Source: Castanea sativa
Taxonomy: Eukaryota > Streptophyta > Magnoliopsida > Fagales > Fagaceae
Assembly (NCBI RefSeq): GCF_040712315.1
Contig: NC_134013.1
Coordinates: 75,956,001 to 76,020,000 of the forward strand
Direction of reading: 5' to 3'
DNA length: 64,000 bases
The notes under the pieces: model-generated
Told to the model about the DNA's origin: nothing
The model's input: only the letters and a program-made list of their open reading frames with translations
Database searches by the model: none
Made by a program: the position numbers and the translations under genes
In this document: one piece after another, positions 1-10,574 of the stretch
How the letters are laid out: each line of letters begins with the position of its first letter
Position numbering within the stretch: position 1 is the first letter of the stretch

Positions 1-67
1 CGCAGAGAGAGCAAGTGGTCCTTTCAAGTCCGAAGCATCCAGCCTACTGATCTTCTTTGCATCATCA
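1..67 (+). repeat. 3' end of the 5' LTR (partial)
   Basis: The first 67 bases match 9577-9643 with about one mismatch (AGCC versus AACC near the end) and finish in CATCATCA. Two bases later the primer-binding site begins. Such similarity between the two LTR ends suggests a fairly recent insertion, though only this short piece can be compared here. Confidence 0.9.
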
Positions 68-69
68 GT

Positions 70-87
70 TGGCGCCGTCTATGGGAA
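70..87 (+). other. Primer-binding site of Tat element 1
   Basis: TGGCGCCGTCTATGGGAA follows the LTR end after a two-base spacer. The first nine bases match the complement of plant tRNA-Asp 3' ends (TGGCGCCGT); the remainder diverges, so the primer tRNA is not certain. The second Tat element uses nearly the same sequence at 33962-33945. Confidence 0.75.
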
Positions 88-157
88 GAACAGTGTTCTT
101 CTCGTTCGGTTATTTGTTCTGTTTTCAACGATTAGCCTTTCCCAAACAAAAGGCTGA

Positions 158-1567
158 ATGGTTCGAACAAGATCAAGGGCTACAAGCCCGGGCCACCAGG
201 AGAGTAGGGATGCTTCTAGCAACCCCCTTCGCGATCGCAGGTCAGCGCCTGTCATGCAACCACCCTCCATTCAACATATACAATCCATGGCCGCCGCTAT
301 GGCAAAACTGACACGTCAAAACCAAGAGTTGAATAGGGAGATCAACCTCAGGAGGCAGCGCCAAGATGGGCACGCGGATAGACGGGCACCGAGTCAGGAA
401 GGTGGAGGAGAAAACGTCGAGTCCGAAGATCAAACAAGGGGTACCGCTTCAAGAAGGGTGTCACACTTGTAAAAAGAGATGGACCAGATGAGAAAAACCA
501 TGGATGAAATGAGGGAAAACATAAGGCGAGCGAACCCAGTGGATGATATGGTTCACCGAACGGACTCCCCCTTCACGGCTTCCATTAGCAGTCACACCCT
601 ACCTCCAAAATTCAAAATGCCTTCTCTGGACTCGTATGATGGAAATCGCGACCCTTGCGATCATATTGCAACTTTCAAGACGACCATGCACCTACAAGGA
701 GTCCCGGACGAGATTATGTGCAAAGCTTTTCCCACCACACTTAAGGGATCGGCGCGAGTGTGGTTCGGTAAGATACCCCCAAACTCGGTGGGATCCTTTG
801 AAGAGTTGAGTAAGTTGTTTGTCAACAATTTCATTGGAGGACAGTGTCACAAGCGTTCCTCCTCTAGCCTACTGACCATAGAGCAAGGGAAAAACGAGAG
901 TTTGCGATCCTTTTTCACCCGGTTTAATAAGGAGGCCCTGACGGTGGACGAGATGGATGACAAGTTATTACTGGCCGCTTTCCACAATGGGGTCAATTCC
1001 GACTTGTTCATTCATAAGCTCTACGAGCGGGAACCACAGACCATGGCCGATCTCGTCCATTCGGCCCAGAATTTTATGAACGCTGAGGACGCTATCATAG
1101 CCAAGAAAAGAAAAAGGGCAGAACGTTCGGAAGCGGGTCACCATCGTTATTCGGATCAAGGACCTCGTCCAAAGAAAGCTCGGGTAGACGAGAGGAAAGA
1201 TAAGGATGGTAAGAAGGCAAGTTCCTCCGCGAGGAATCAGCAATACACGCCCCTGACTATGCCACTAAAGCAGGTTCTTATGCAGATCAAGGACGATCCG
1301 TCCTTGAAATGGCCGGATAAAATGAAGGGAGACCCTAACAAATGTAATAGGAGCAAGTACTGCCGCTTTCACAGAGACCACGGGCATGACACGGACGAGT
1401 GCTTTGACTTGAAGCAACAGATAGAAAATCTCATTAGACAAGAAAAATTGAGGAACTTCCTTGGACGAGACCAGAGGGATGAGAAAATGAAAGCCAAGGT
1501 GGAAGAATCATCACGTCCCCCACTAGGAGAAATAAGGGTAATTATAGGAGGAAACTCGACGGCGTAG
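158..1567 (+). pseudogene. Tat element 1 Gag region (one internal stop)
   Basis: The frame begins at the ATG at 158 (MVRTRSRA start, typical of Tat Gag) and runs to 1567, interrupted by a TAA at 470-472. The same frame continues past 1567 into protease. The retrotransposon gag (capsid) domain lies in the middle, recognisable by the stretch around ARVWFGKIPPNS and the basic region after it. Near the C-terminus there is a zinc-knuckle-like motif, C-x2-H-x4-H-x4-C (YCRFHRDHGHDTDEC, about 1360-1405), in place of the usual CCHC. The N-terminal 100 residues are basic and glutamine/arginine-rich. The protein would form the particle and bind genomic RNA, but the early stop should prevent full-length product. 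Confidence 0.85.
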
Positions 1568-3691
1568 TCGTCCAAGTCAAGGAAGACATACCTGAAGGTG
1601 GTGCAGAACATCCAGCTGTTCGGACGACCTACTAGGACGAGGGAAGTAGACCAACAGGCCGTTACGTTCACAAACGAGGAAGCAGGACGACTCCATTACC
1701 CACACGATGACGCGATCGTCATCACCCTACTCATCTCTGACTATATGACCAGAAGGGTGTTGATAGACAATGGCAGCTCTGCAGACATTCTCTACTACCC
1801 CGCATTCCAACAAATGAGGCTAGGACGAGATCAGCTTCGACCAGTGAACTCGCCGTTGGTAGGATTCGGAGGAATGAAGGTGCAACCAGTGGGCACCATC
1901 ACATTACTAGTGGTCGTTGGAACACATCCACAACAAATAACTAAGGAGGTAAATTTCCTCGTTGTTAATTGCGCATCGTCATATAACGCCATCATTGGAA
2001 GACTAACACTAAATAGCTGGAAGGCAGTAACCTCTACCTACCACTTGTCCATCAAATTTCCAACTGAGTACGGAGTAGGCCAAGTACAAGGAGATCAGTT
2101 GGCCGCTAGAGAATGCTATTTAGCTATGCTGGCAATGGATGAGCACGTGCAGGCAATGAGTATAGACGGGAGAAGAATCGCGGCGGAACCCACTGAAGTG
2201 TTAGAGGACGTCCTTTTGGACGATAACCAGCCTGGGAAGTATACTAGAGTTGGGGCGAGCATGGACGAGGGGGCAAAGCGCGCTTTGGTCCGGTTTCTGA
2301 GGAAAAGCCTCGATGTCTTTGCATGGAGTCATGAGGACATGTCTGGCATTGATCCGAGTGTCATTACCCATAGCCTGAGCGTGTGTCCCTATTCGAAACC
2401 AGTGCGTCAGAAGAAAAGAGTTTTCGCTCCCGAGCGAGACAGTGCCATTAAGGAAGAGGTGCAGAAGTTGGTCGCCGCGAAGTTCATCCGAGAAGTCCAT
2501 TACCCAGATTGGTTGGCGAATGTGGTCATGGTCAAGAAAGCTAATGGCAAGTGGTGAATGTGCGTGGACTTTACTGATTTAAACAAAGCATGCCCCAAGG
2601 ATAGCTCCCTATTGCCACGCATTGATCAGTTAGTGGACTCGACGGCAGGTCACAGGATACTTAGCTTCATGGACGCTTTCTCAGGATACAACCAGATACA
2701 GATGAATGAAGCGGATCAGGAGAAGACCTCATTCATCACAAGCCAAGGGTTGTATTGCTACAAGGCAATGCCCTTCGGTTTGAAGAATGCAGGAGCGACC
2801 TACCAAAGGCTGGTTAACCATATGTTCCGTCCTCAAATCGGGCGAAATGTAGAGGTTTATGTAGACGACATGCTGGTAAAGAGTCAGGACGAGGATAGAC
2901 ATCTGGACGACCTTCAAGAAACTTTTGATACGTTGCGGCGGTACAACATGAAATTAAATCCAAGCAAGTGTGCTTTCGGGGTTTCATCGGGGGAATTCTT
3001 GGGGTTTATGGTGTCGCACAGGCGAATTGAGGCGAATCCGGATAAAATCCAGGCAATACTGAATATGGAGCCACCGAAAAATATCAAGGAAGTCCAGTCT
3101 CTTACTGGACGAGTTGCCGCCCTCAACAGGTTTGTATCGAAAGCTACTGACAAATGTTTACCATTCTTTAAAGTCCTTAGGAAGGCTTTTGAATGGACGG
3201 ACGAGTGTCAATAGGCCTTCCAAGACTTGAAGACGTATCTCATGACGGCTCCACTGTTGAGTCCGTCTGTACCTGGGAAAGAGTTGTACTTGTATTTGGT
3301 AGTGTCCCCACACGCAGTAAGCTCAGCGTTAGTCAGAGAAGAGGGGAGAGTCCAGAAACCAGTCTATTACACAAGCCACGCGATGAGAGGGGCGGAAGGA
3401 CGATACCCGATGATGGAGAAACTAGCCTTCGCATTAATCACGGCTTCTAGGAAGCTGAGACATTATTTTCAGGCACACGTCATCAACGTCCTAACAGACC
3501 ATCCCATAAAAAAGGCGATGAGCAAGTTGGAAGCTGCTGGACGGCTAGTACAGTGGGCCGTTGAGCTCAGCGAATTTGATGTCAGATACCTCCCAATGAG
3601 TACGATAAAGGTGCAGGCGTTGGTAGATTTCATCGCAGAATTCACCCCCAGCCAGGATAACCTGAACAAGGACAAAGGAAATGAAATGTGA
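1568..3691 (+). pseudogene. Tat element 1 protease, reverse transcriptase and first RNase H
   Basis: This is the same reading frame as Gag, continuing after the TAG at 1565-1567. The aspartic protease active site reads DNGS at 1766-1777, a variant of D-[ST]-G-[AS]. The reverse transcriptase follows, with VDFTDLNKACPKD near 2567 and the catalytic YVDD at 2858-2869. The RT-linked RNase H lies at about 3240-3600 (KPVYYTSHAMRGAE, then LTDHPIKKAM). Stops interrupt the frame at 2555-2557 (TGA), just before the RT motif, at 3212-3214 (TAG) between RT and RNase H, and at 3689-3691 (TGA). No frameshift is present. Each downstream stop can be explained by one C-to-T or G-to-A transition. Confidence 0.88.
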
Positions 3692-5386
3692 GTGATTAAT
3701 GTAGACGGATCGTCCACACTGTATGCAGGAAGGATTGGAATTGTACTGAAGTCCCCTGAGGGTGACAGGCTGGAGTATGCAACCCGTCTGCAGTATCAAA
3801 CTACCAACAACGAGGCTGAATACGAGGCTCTACTCAAGGGATTGGAATTAGCCAAGTCCTTAGGGGCAGAGTCGTTAACAATCAGAGGAGACTCTCAACT
3901 GGTCATTAACCAAGTGAATGAGATGTGTGATGCTAAGGAAGATCGAATGAAGAAATACCTCAATAAAGTGAAACGCCTTGCACGAAAATTTTCAGCCATA
4001 AGTTTTATTCAACTTCTCAGAGAGGAAAATGCGGAAGCAGACGCCTTGGCAAAAGCCGCTTCGGCAGGGGTCATAGACGAGTGTGACGACATCCAATATA
4101 TGCCGAGTATAGATATTCCTGACATACAGCAGATAGGAGGAGGGGAGAATTGGATGAGTCTGATAATAATTTATCTCAAAGATGGAAGGCTTCTAGAAGA
4201 CAAGGATGAAGCGAGAAAGTTAAGGGTCAGGTCAGCCAAGTATGTCCTCATAAATGAAATGTTATACAAGCGAGGTTTTTCCCAACCTTACTTAAGATGC
4301 TTGGCTCCTGACGAGTCAAACTATGTTCTAAGGGAAGTTCATGAAGGATCGTGTGGAAATCATTCAGGAGCAAGGTCGCTAGTCCATAAAATCGTCTGTG
4401 CCGGCTACTATTGGCCTACAATGCAGGCGGACGCTAAAGCTTATGTCAAGGTATGTAACCAATGCCAGCGCTATAGCAATGTGCCTAGACAGCCGTCAGA
4501 ATACCAAACCCCAATGATGGCCCCATTGCCCTTCGCACAGTGGGGACTGGATATCCTAGGCCCTTTTCCCATGGGAATCCGGCAAATGAAGTTTTTGGTG
4601 GTGGGAATCGACTACTTTACCAAGTGGGTAGAAGCCGAGCCTCTTGCAGCAATCACTCAGCAGAACGTGAAAAATTTTATGTGGAATAATATTCTATGCA
4701 GGTTCGGGGTACCCAGGGTATTAGTATCCGACAACGGACGTCAATTTGACAACGCACCCTTCATGGACTTTTGCAATCATTTCGGGATCAAGAATCACTA
4801 TTCCTCACCCTCCCATCCACAGGCAAATGGACAAGCAGAAGTAGCAAACCGATCCCTGCTGAAAATCATCAAGACTCGACTCGCAAGGGCAAAAGGGATA
4901 TGGCCAGACGAGCTACCAGGTGTTCTTTGGGCCTATAGGACGACTGCACGAACTCCAACAGGAGAGACCCCTTTTAAACTAGCCTATGGGAGTGAAGCTG
5001 TCATACCAGCGGAGGTTCATATGGCAAGTCATCGAGTGATGGAGTACCAGGAGAAAGACAATGGGGAACAACTTCGCCTTGACCTCGATCTTGTTGATAA
5101 GGTAAGAATGAATGCGGAGCAAAGGACGGCAAGGTACAAAAATCTTATGGCCAGACAGCATGATGCCATGGTAAAACCCAGACGGTTCGGTGTGGGGGAC
5201 CTTGTTCTCAAAAGGGTCTTCTTGGCGACTAGGAATCCAGCTCATGGAAAACTGGGACCCAATTGGGAAGGACCCTACAGGGTAATCAACTGTAAGAGGC
5301 AGGGGTCCTACTACCTGGAAGCCCTGGACGGGCGGAAGTTAGAGCATCCCTAGAACGTGGAACATCTGAGGAGGTACTATCAGTGA
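3692..5386 (+). pseudogene. Tat element 1 archaeal-type RNase H and integrase
   Basis: The first part (3692-4080) is a second RNase H, with NVDGSS, NNEAEYEAL, GDSQLV and the late acidic residue in ENAEADALA. This extra domain defines the Tat lineage. Integrase follows: an H-H-C-C zinc domain (NHSGAR ... CNQCQRY, 4360-4480), catalytic D at 4550 (GLDILGP), D at 4730 (SDNGRQ) and E at 4838 (GQAEVAN), giving the D,D(35)E spacing. The C-terminal GPY-type segment is GPNWEGPYRV, and no chromodomain is seen. A TAG at 5351-5353 falls 11 codons before the expected terminator TGA at 5384-5386. Confidence 0.9.
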
Positions 5387-5733
5387 TAAGCAGGGATGAG
5401 GGAAGTCAGTGGCAAAGTTACAGTTATGATTTGCGTGTTTGCTTATATTTACTGCTGTGTTTTTACTACTATTATGGTGTGTTACGAATAAAAGTGCATT
5501 AGTTCTTAAACTTTTGCACTACTTACAGACCAGCTTACAAAAGATGAGGCTATGTACTTTTTAATTATCTTAATAAGGCACTAGCTTATAGGCATGTGCC
5601 ACGTTTGTGAACAATGTTCATGTAATAATATGGTTTGAATTTCTTATGTATTTGATGCATAGATTTAGTTTCCATAATACCCACAGAAGGGGCAAAAGCC
5701 TGAGACGAATTGAAAACTTCGGACGCAGAAATG

Positions 5734-5995
5734 CTCGTCCAAAGCTTTCCTTTAAAAAGGATAAAGCAGAGAAAGAAGCCAAGGCCTTCTCGTCCAAAGC
5801 TTTCCTTTAGAAAGGATAAAGCAAGAGAAAGAAGCCTAGGAATACTCGTCCAAGGTTTTCCTTTAAAAAGGATAAAAAAAAACTAAAAAAAACTAAGGCA
5901 TGCTCGTCTAAGACTTTCCTTCAAATGAGCATAAAGCAAAAGGAAAAAAAGGCCAAGGCCCACTCGTCTAAGAAAGAAAAGTAAGCATTAAGGTA
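5734..5995 (+). repeat. Tandem repeat, ~56-bp units, in Tat element 1
   Basis: Five copies of CTCGTC(C/T)AA start at 5734, 5789, 5845, 5903 and 5963 (spacings 55, 56, 58, 60). Each full unit contains TTTCCTTTAAAAAGGATAAA-like sequence and an A/G-rich tail. It sits between the end of pol and the antisense gene, the slot where Tat and Ogre elements often carry hypervariable tandem repeats. Confidence 0.85.
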
Positions 5996-6453
5996 TAGCA
6001 TTCCAAAGACGAGCACTCGTCAAGACGAGAAAACATAAACATTATGAACTTCTTGCGAGAAGGCGAGTAATAATGGCCTAAAGGACAAGCAAAAGTAATG
6101 CAGTCATCGTCATCGTCCTAAGTGGGTCGTCCATAAAAAGATCGTGTAGACGATCATTCAACACTTAGAGCATTGTTTGAAAGACAATTGCATAAATGAT
6201 AACATATAAGCTCCTCCATACAGTAGATAAAAAATAAAGAAGATATTCTTTAGCCTAAAGAGGGTAGACGGCAACCGTCCAAAAACCCTTATAAAACAAG
6301 CATTAAAAGGCATTGTTCATAAACTCGTCCAGAACACTCTAGACGAGGTAATTGTACTTGAATACATTTCAAATTCTTAAATACATTTTAAATAGAAAAG
6401 AAAGAAAAGAAAGCTAAACAACAATAACAATTGGCTAAAAAGAAACATTTTCT

Positions 6454-8659
6454 TCAAGAGGAAGGGGCATCAATGTTGGGGTCGTCTTGAGCTGGTTTGG
6501 TGGAAGCGTCGTCCTCGATGTTGACATCGTCTGAGCCTGTGTGGACGAGAGAACTTGTAGCAGTAGCAAGGTTGAGTTTAATGGTGCTAAAATCAACTTC
6601 AGGAAAGTTGTCCATAGCGTCCATCCTAAAATCCTCAAACCCTGTTGCGTAGTTCGTATCCATCAGGTCAGTGAACTCTTTGGACACTTTGAATTCCTCC
6701 ACTGCCTCGTCTTTAGCTTTCTTAAGAAGTAGACTCAGCTCGTCATTCTCCCTTTGAAGAAGTTCAAGACGGTCGTCCTTCTTGGCAGCGTCGGACTTCA
6801 GCTCCCCCACCAAAGCCTTCAACTCCTCAGCCTCATCCTTGGCCTTGTTCGCCACCTCCGCCCACGTCCTACAATTGTTCTTGATCTCTTCTATTCTTTT
6901 CTCTAGAAGGGTCCTCGTCCTGTCCATCTTTGTGGCCTGCCTGAACGCAGCTATGAACTTTGACATTGCCTACATGGAAGAATAGAAAGTTCAGAAGATA
7001 GAAATAACATTGGGTAAACATGGATAAACCAAGACGAGGCAAAAATAGTCACCTTGAAGAGATCGTGGACGCCAGAGTGCTCGAACTCTTTCAAGGACAT
7101 GTCGTAGCACGCAGCTACGTCCTCGCCTTTCACAGCCTCTTGGAATCGTTCCCAAGCCAGATCCTCGTTCTCCAATAAATTAGTAGAAATCCTTTGAGGA
7201 GGCTGGGACGAGTCAGGAGCAGGGGACTTGGACGGAGTGACACTAAGGGGCGTGGACGAGTCTACATCAACGACTAGGACGAGCGGCTGGGAAGGAAGTT
7301 CAGACCTAGCAGTTTCAGGCCTGGACGACCCAGACTTAGCCTTCTTCCCCCGACGACTTGGCAAGCTAGCCAAGTCCACATGCTTGGACAAGCTTTTCCT
7401 TTTTTCTCCAGAAGCAGGACGAGGCTGGGGCTGAGGTTCAGGTCTAGCTGCCTCGTCGATCACTTCCTTCCCCTTGTTTCCCTTCATGGTTGCCATTCCT
7501 AAAAAAAAAAATAAAAAAAAATGAAAAAGTGTGAACACATACATACAAATAAATAATAATAATAATAAAACAAAAATGAAAAATGCATATCTTAAGAGGA
7601 GCACTCACGTCTACGGGTAGTTAGTTCGTGTGCTAAAGCTTCGACGGACGGTTCGGGGCCAAGTCCCCACCTGTGTAGACGCTGAAGGGTCACCAACGAA
7701 TGAAAGTCTCGTTCAGAATGTAGACGGGCCCTGTGGACGTGATCGCGGTGAAACTTGCTCAAAAAAGGGCGTCCAACGGTTGGAAAGGGAAGAAGGAAGT
7801 TAAGGTTAGACCATCGTCCAAAGATAAAATATAACAAAAAAGAAGAAGAGCATAACATACCTTCTGGACGAAGGTTCCCTAAGTCTCCAGTATAAGGAGC
7901 AAACGAGTCTCTACCAATCTTAACGGGATGCCCCGCCCAGAAACCAGAGACGAAGAAAAATTCCGTCTTCCAGTTTCTGTCAGATGAGGGCAAAGACTTA
8001 ATCAGTCTACAGTCATTGCCCCTGGCTGTAAACTGATGGAAGCCTCGAGATTGACTTATCTCGGAGGGTTTATAGCAGTACAAGAACTCGTCCATGGTGA
8101 TAGGACGGTCCCCGTCAGACACCTTCATCCACAAGACTTGCATGGAGACAATTAGTCTCCATGCGTTGGGGTTAAGCTGACACACTCCCAAGCCCAGCCT
8201 AGTGAGTAATTTCCTAGCAAAGGCATTCAAAGGAAGTCTAAGCCCCCCTAACAGATAAGCTTCATAAACACCTATTCCAAAACGAGGCTGGCAACACCAT
8301 TCACCTCGGACAGCTAACCTAGGGTTTAGATCATCAGGAATTTGAAACCAACTCCTAAGGGCATCTAACCTTCTCTCGTCCGTCCTAGAAGGAACCTCTA
8401 GAGCACAACTATATACGGTTTCCCGTTCGTCCAAAGGGGAGGACGGCGGGGAGCTCGTCAAGGTGTCAGCCCCTGAGGCTGTCCTCGTCCTAATACTCTC
8501 TTGAAAGGTTTCTACAGGAATTCCAGGAACACCAGATGTGTATTCCTCAGTTGTGTGACCACTACTACTACTGACATTACTGGAGGTGTCATAACTAGAG
8601 TCGTCGTGATACTCGTCTATGGCCTTGACCACACTGTCGCTAGACGAGCAGGATGCCAT
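6454..8659 (-). CDS. Antisense spliced gene inside Tat element 1 (Transposase_28-like, coiled coil)
   Basis: Three exons on the minus strand join into one open frame: 8659-7609, 7498-7053 and 6969-6454 (1051+446+516 nt, 670 residues). Introns are 7608-7499 (GTGAGT donor, T-rich tract, TTAG acceptor) and 7052-6970 (GTGACT donor, TGTAG acceptor), in phases 1 and 0. The N-terminus is Ser-rich and acidic. Residues ~125-245 resemble the Pfam Transposase_28 ('putative gypsy type transposon') domain, with the hallmark LNPNAWRLIV. Exon 2 has basic KRK and RRGKKAK patches, possible nuclear signals. Exon 3 begins a ~75-residue coiled coil and ends acidic. A GTATGT at 7860 hints at another intron whose acceptor is lost (CCG at 7779-7777); the frame is open either way. 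Such genes are known in Tat elements; their function is unknown. Confidence 0.8.
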
Positions 8660-8827
8660 TGAAAACGTCCTAACACTTAAAAAGGAAAGCTAGAATAAGT
8701 GTAGAAAGATTACCTGGCTCTAGACGAGGGACACTAAGGACGCTGAGGATATTCTTAGACGAAGCGACGGACGAGAGTGTCAAAGCAGAAAATTTGAAAA
8801 AGTGAAAGGGGCATAAGAGAGAAACCA

Positions 8828-8890
8828 CTATTTAGAGGCAGAAAAATCTCGGTAATCGCAACGACGGAACCAATTAGAAGGCGACACGTG
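8828..8890 (-). promoter_or_regulatory. Candidate promoter of the antisense gene (G-box and TATA-like box)
   Basis: Read on the minus strand, a CACGTG G-box (8890-8885, context CCACGTGTC) lies about 50 bases upstream of CTAAATAG (8836-8829), a TATA-like box. The antisense ATG is ~170 bases further down at 8659. The region is internal to the element, between the antisense gene and the 3' LTR. The assignment is inference from motif order and spacing. Confidence 0.45.
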
Positions 8891-8990
8891 GCGCATGCCT
8901 CGAAGGAGTAAACTAGTTGACTAACCCCCTATGGATGTGCGACACGTAGTGCGTTTTGAAATCTGTCGATACGTTGCATAACTCTTGGAC

Positions 8991-8997
8991 GAGGGGC
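8991..8997 (+). other. Polypurine tract before the 3' LTR
   Basis: GAGGGGC followed by AAC lies directly before the TG that opens the 3' LTR at 9001. The second Tat element has the same GAGGGGC (minus strand, 24176-24170) just before its 3' LTR, which supports this as the plus-strand priming site. Confidence 0.7.
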
Positions 8998-9000
8998 AAC

Positions 9001-9643
9001 TGATGTGGGATGAAAATGCTCAGACCATCCCTGGACGGTCATCACCTCGGCAGCCGTCCAGGAGTTATCCTCAGGACGAGGGTAACAGACAAGACTATCC
9101 TGAGGATGATAGCGAAGCTACATCCCTCGTCCATGGGATGCGCACAGCCTGCCCCGAGAGGACTCGCCCACATAAAGATTCATGGATGAGGATGCTACAC
9201 TTGGAATTATTAGGCACACTCGACGAAGGAATTCCAGGACGAGGATATCATACTTAGGAGAATCTCCGAATATAATGTGACAATCCCTTATCCCACGCAT
9301 AACTGTCATGTATCCGTTGTGAAATAGAAGTGTAACTCCTAAACGGTTATGGCAGTTACGTTTAATCCTCCTTGAATCCAGGGGAGGTTCCAGTATTCGA
9401 TAACCGTCTATGGGAACACTATATAAACACTGATTCGGACAAAGCAAAGGTACGTTGAGCAGTTTTTGTCAAAAGATTGAAATTCCATATACCAAGAGAA
9501 AACTGACTTTACCATCGGAGGGTTCTTGGCCAGCAGCCCCGGTCACCTTTGATTGGCTTTTCTTTTTTCTTCAGGCCGCAGAGAGAGCAAGTGGTCCTTT
9601 CAAGTCCGAAGCATCCAACCTACTGATCTTCTTTGCATCATCA
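9001..9643 (+). repeat. 3' LTR of Tat element 1 (643 bp)
   Basis: The LTR opens TGATG and closes CATCA, a perfect 5-bp terminal inverted repeat. Its last 67 bases equal the 5' LTR remnant at 1-67. A TATA box (TATATAAA) lies at 9420-9427, so transcription should start about 30 bases later. The U3 part holds two close inverted repeats (9030-9062 and 9067-9107). Confidence 0.9.
9420..9427 (+). promoter_or_regulatory. LTR TATA box
   Basis: TATATAAA within the 3' LTR, ~215 bases before its end; the identical position in the lost 5' LTR would drive the genomic transcript. Confidence 0.65.
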
Positions 9644-10570
9644 GATAAATTCAAAATGAAAATTATCTATACTATATTTAATGTTTTTGTATTTAATTTT
9701 GAAAAACTCTTGTTGCGCAGCCTACTTTTTCCATCAATTTTCAAATTTTCAAACAATGTTAGATATGAAGAAATATTAAATATATTATCCTACAAATCCA
9801 ATTATTTTAACTCTTCTTCTTTTTCCTTATATAGTTTAGTTCTTCTTCCAACTCTTTCCTTCCTTTTTTTAGTTCTTCTTCTTCCCATTATTAATCCCTC
9901 ACCTTACCGTCTCTCTATAAATTTTTTTTACTTTTCTTGTTAGTTACTAATAAGGAAGATATAATTTTAAGATAGTATGACTCAAATCAATTAGCTGTAC
10001 AGACTTGTATAGTATCACCTAATTTCTCATAAAGATAGAGATTAGAGAAGGGACCAATTTCATCCTTAGATAAAGGTTACAGATCAGAGCTGACAACAAA
10101 AATAGATTTCCCCCTCAAAAAAATAAAAACAAATTTTTTTTTCATAAATCTACCTATCTTTAAAAAAAATAAATAAATAAGATTAGCTAAGTTACGCCCA
10201 CCTTTAGGCAGAGCGCTTAAGATTAAGACCTACAAGCCAATTTTATGAATGCCGACCAATAAATGACTGCTGGCAGAGAAACTCAAACTTAGGTGAATTA
10301 AATAAAATGTTTAAGCCTTACTTCTCAAAAAAAAAAAAAAAAAAAACAAACTGAACCATCCTTAGGCGAATCTATCTGTCTTTAAATAATAGGAACAGCA
10401 GACCAAAAATAAAATTTCTGTTAAAAAATAATAATAATAACGAAAAGTAAAAGCAAGGACATTTTGGGTAAAAGAGTCATGGCCAGGACGAAAAGGCTAA
10501 GCATAACCGGAATAACCGGTAAAAAAAGCGCACAGAAACCCCACAGTACAGGACCCCAAGTCATACTTTC
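9644..10570. other. AT-rich intergenic stretch
   Basis: No gene is supported here. There are T-rich pyrimidine tracts (9790-9940), A-runs and a poly(A) preceded by CTTCTC (10317-10346), possibly a degraded retroposon tail in the plus orientation. Confidence 0.6.
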
Positions 10571-10574
10571 AACA

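Larger units (their letters stand above)
1..9643 (+). mobile_element. Tat-lineage Ty3/Gypsy LTR retrotransposon (left end truncated by window)
   Basis: The last 67 bases of the 5' LTR (1-67) are repeated at 9577-9643, where the 3' LTR ends. Between them, in order, are a primer-binding site, a gag-pol frame, a 56-bp tandem repeat, an antisense spliced gene, a purine tract and the 3' LTR. Domain order protease, reverse transcriptase, RNase H, second (archaeal-type) RNase H, integrase places it in the Tat lineage of Ty3/Gypsy; the antisense gene between integrase and 3' LTR is also known from that lineage. Gag-pol has six nonsense codons, so the copy is non-autonomous for its own polyprotein. 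The upstream target duplication lies outside the window; the five bases after the 3' LTR are GATAA. Confidence 0.95.

Noticed and set aside
6541..6985. Plus-strand open frames opposite the antisense gene
   Set aside because: They are shadows of the coiled-coil exon on the other strand; codon use and splice structure support the minus strand.
9455..9943. Frame running from the LTR end into flanking DNA
   Set aside because: It crosses the LTR boundary and becomes Phe/Leu-rich in T-rich DNA; no conserved motif.
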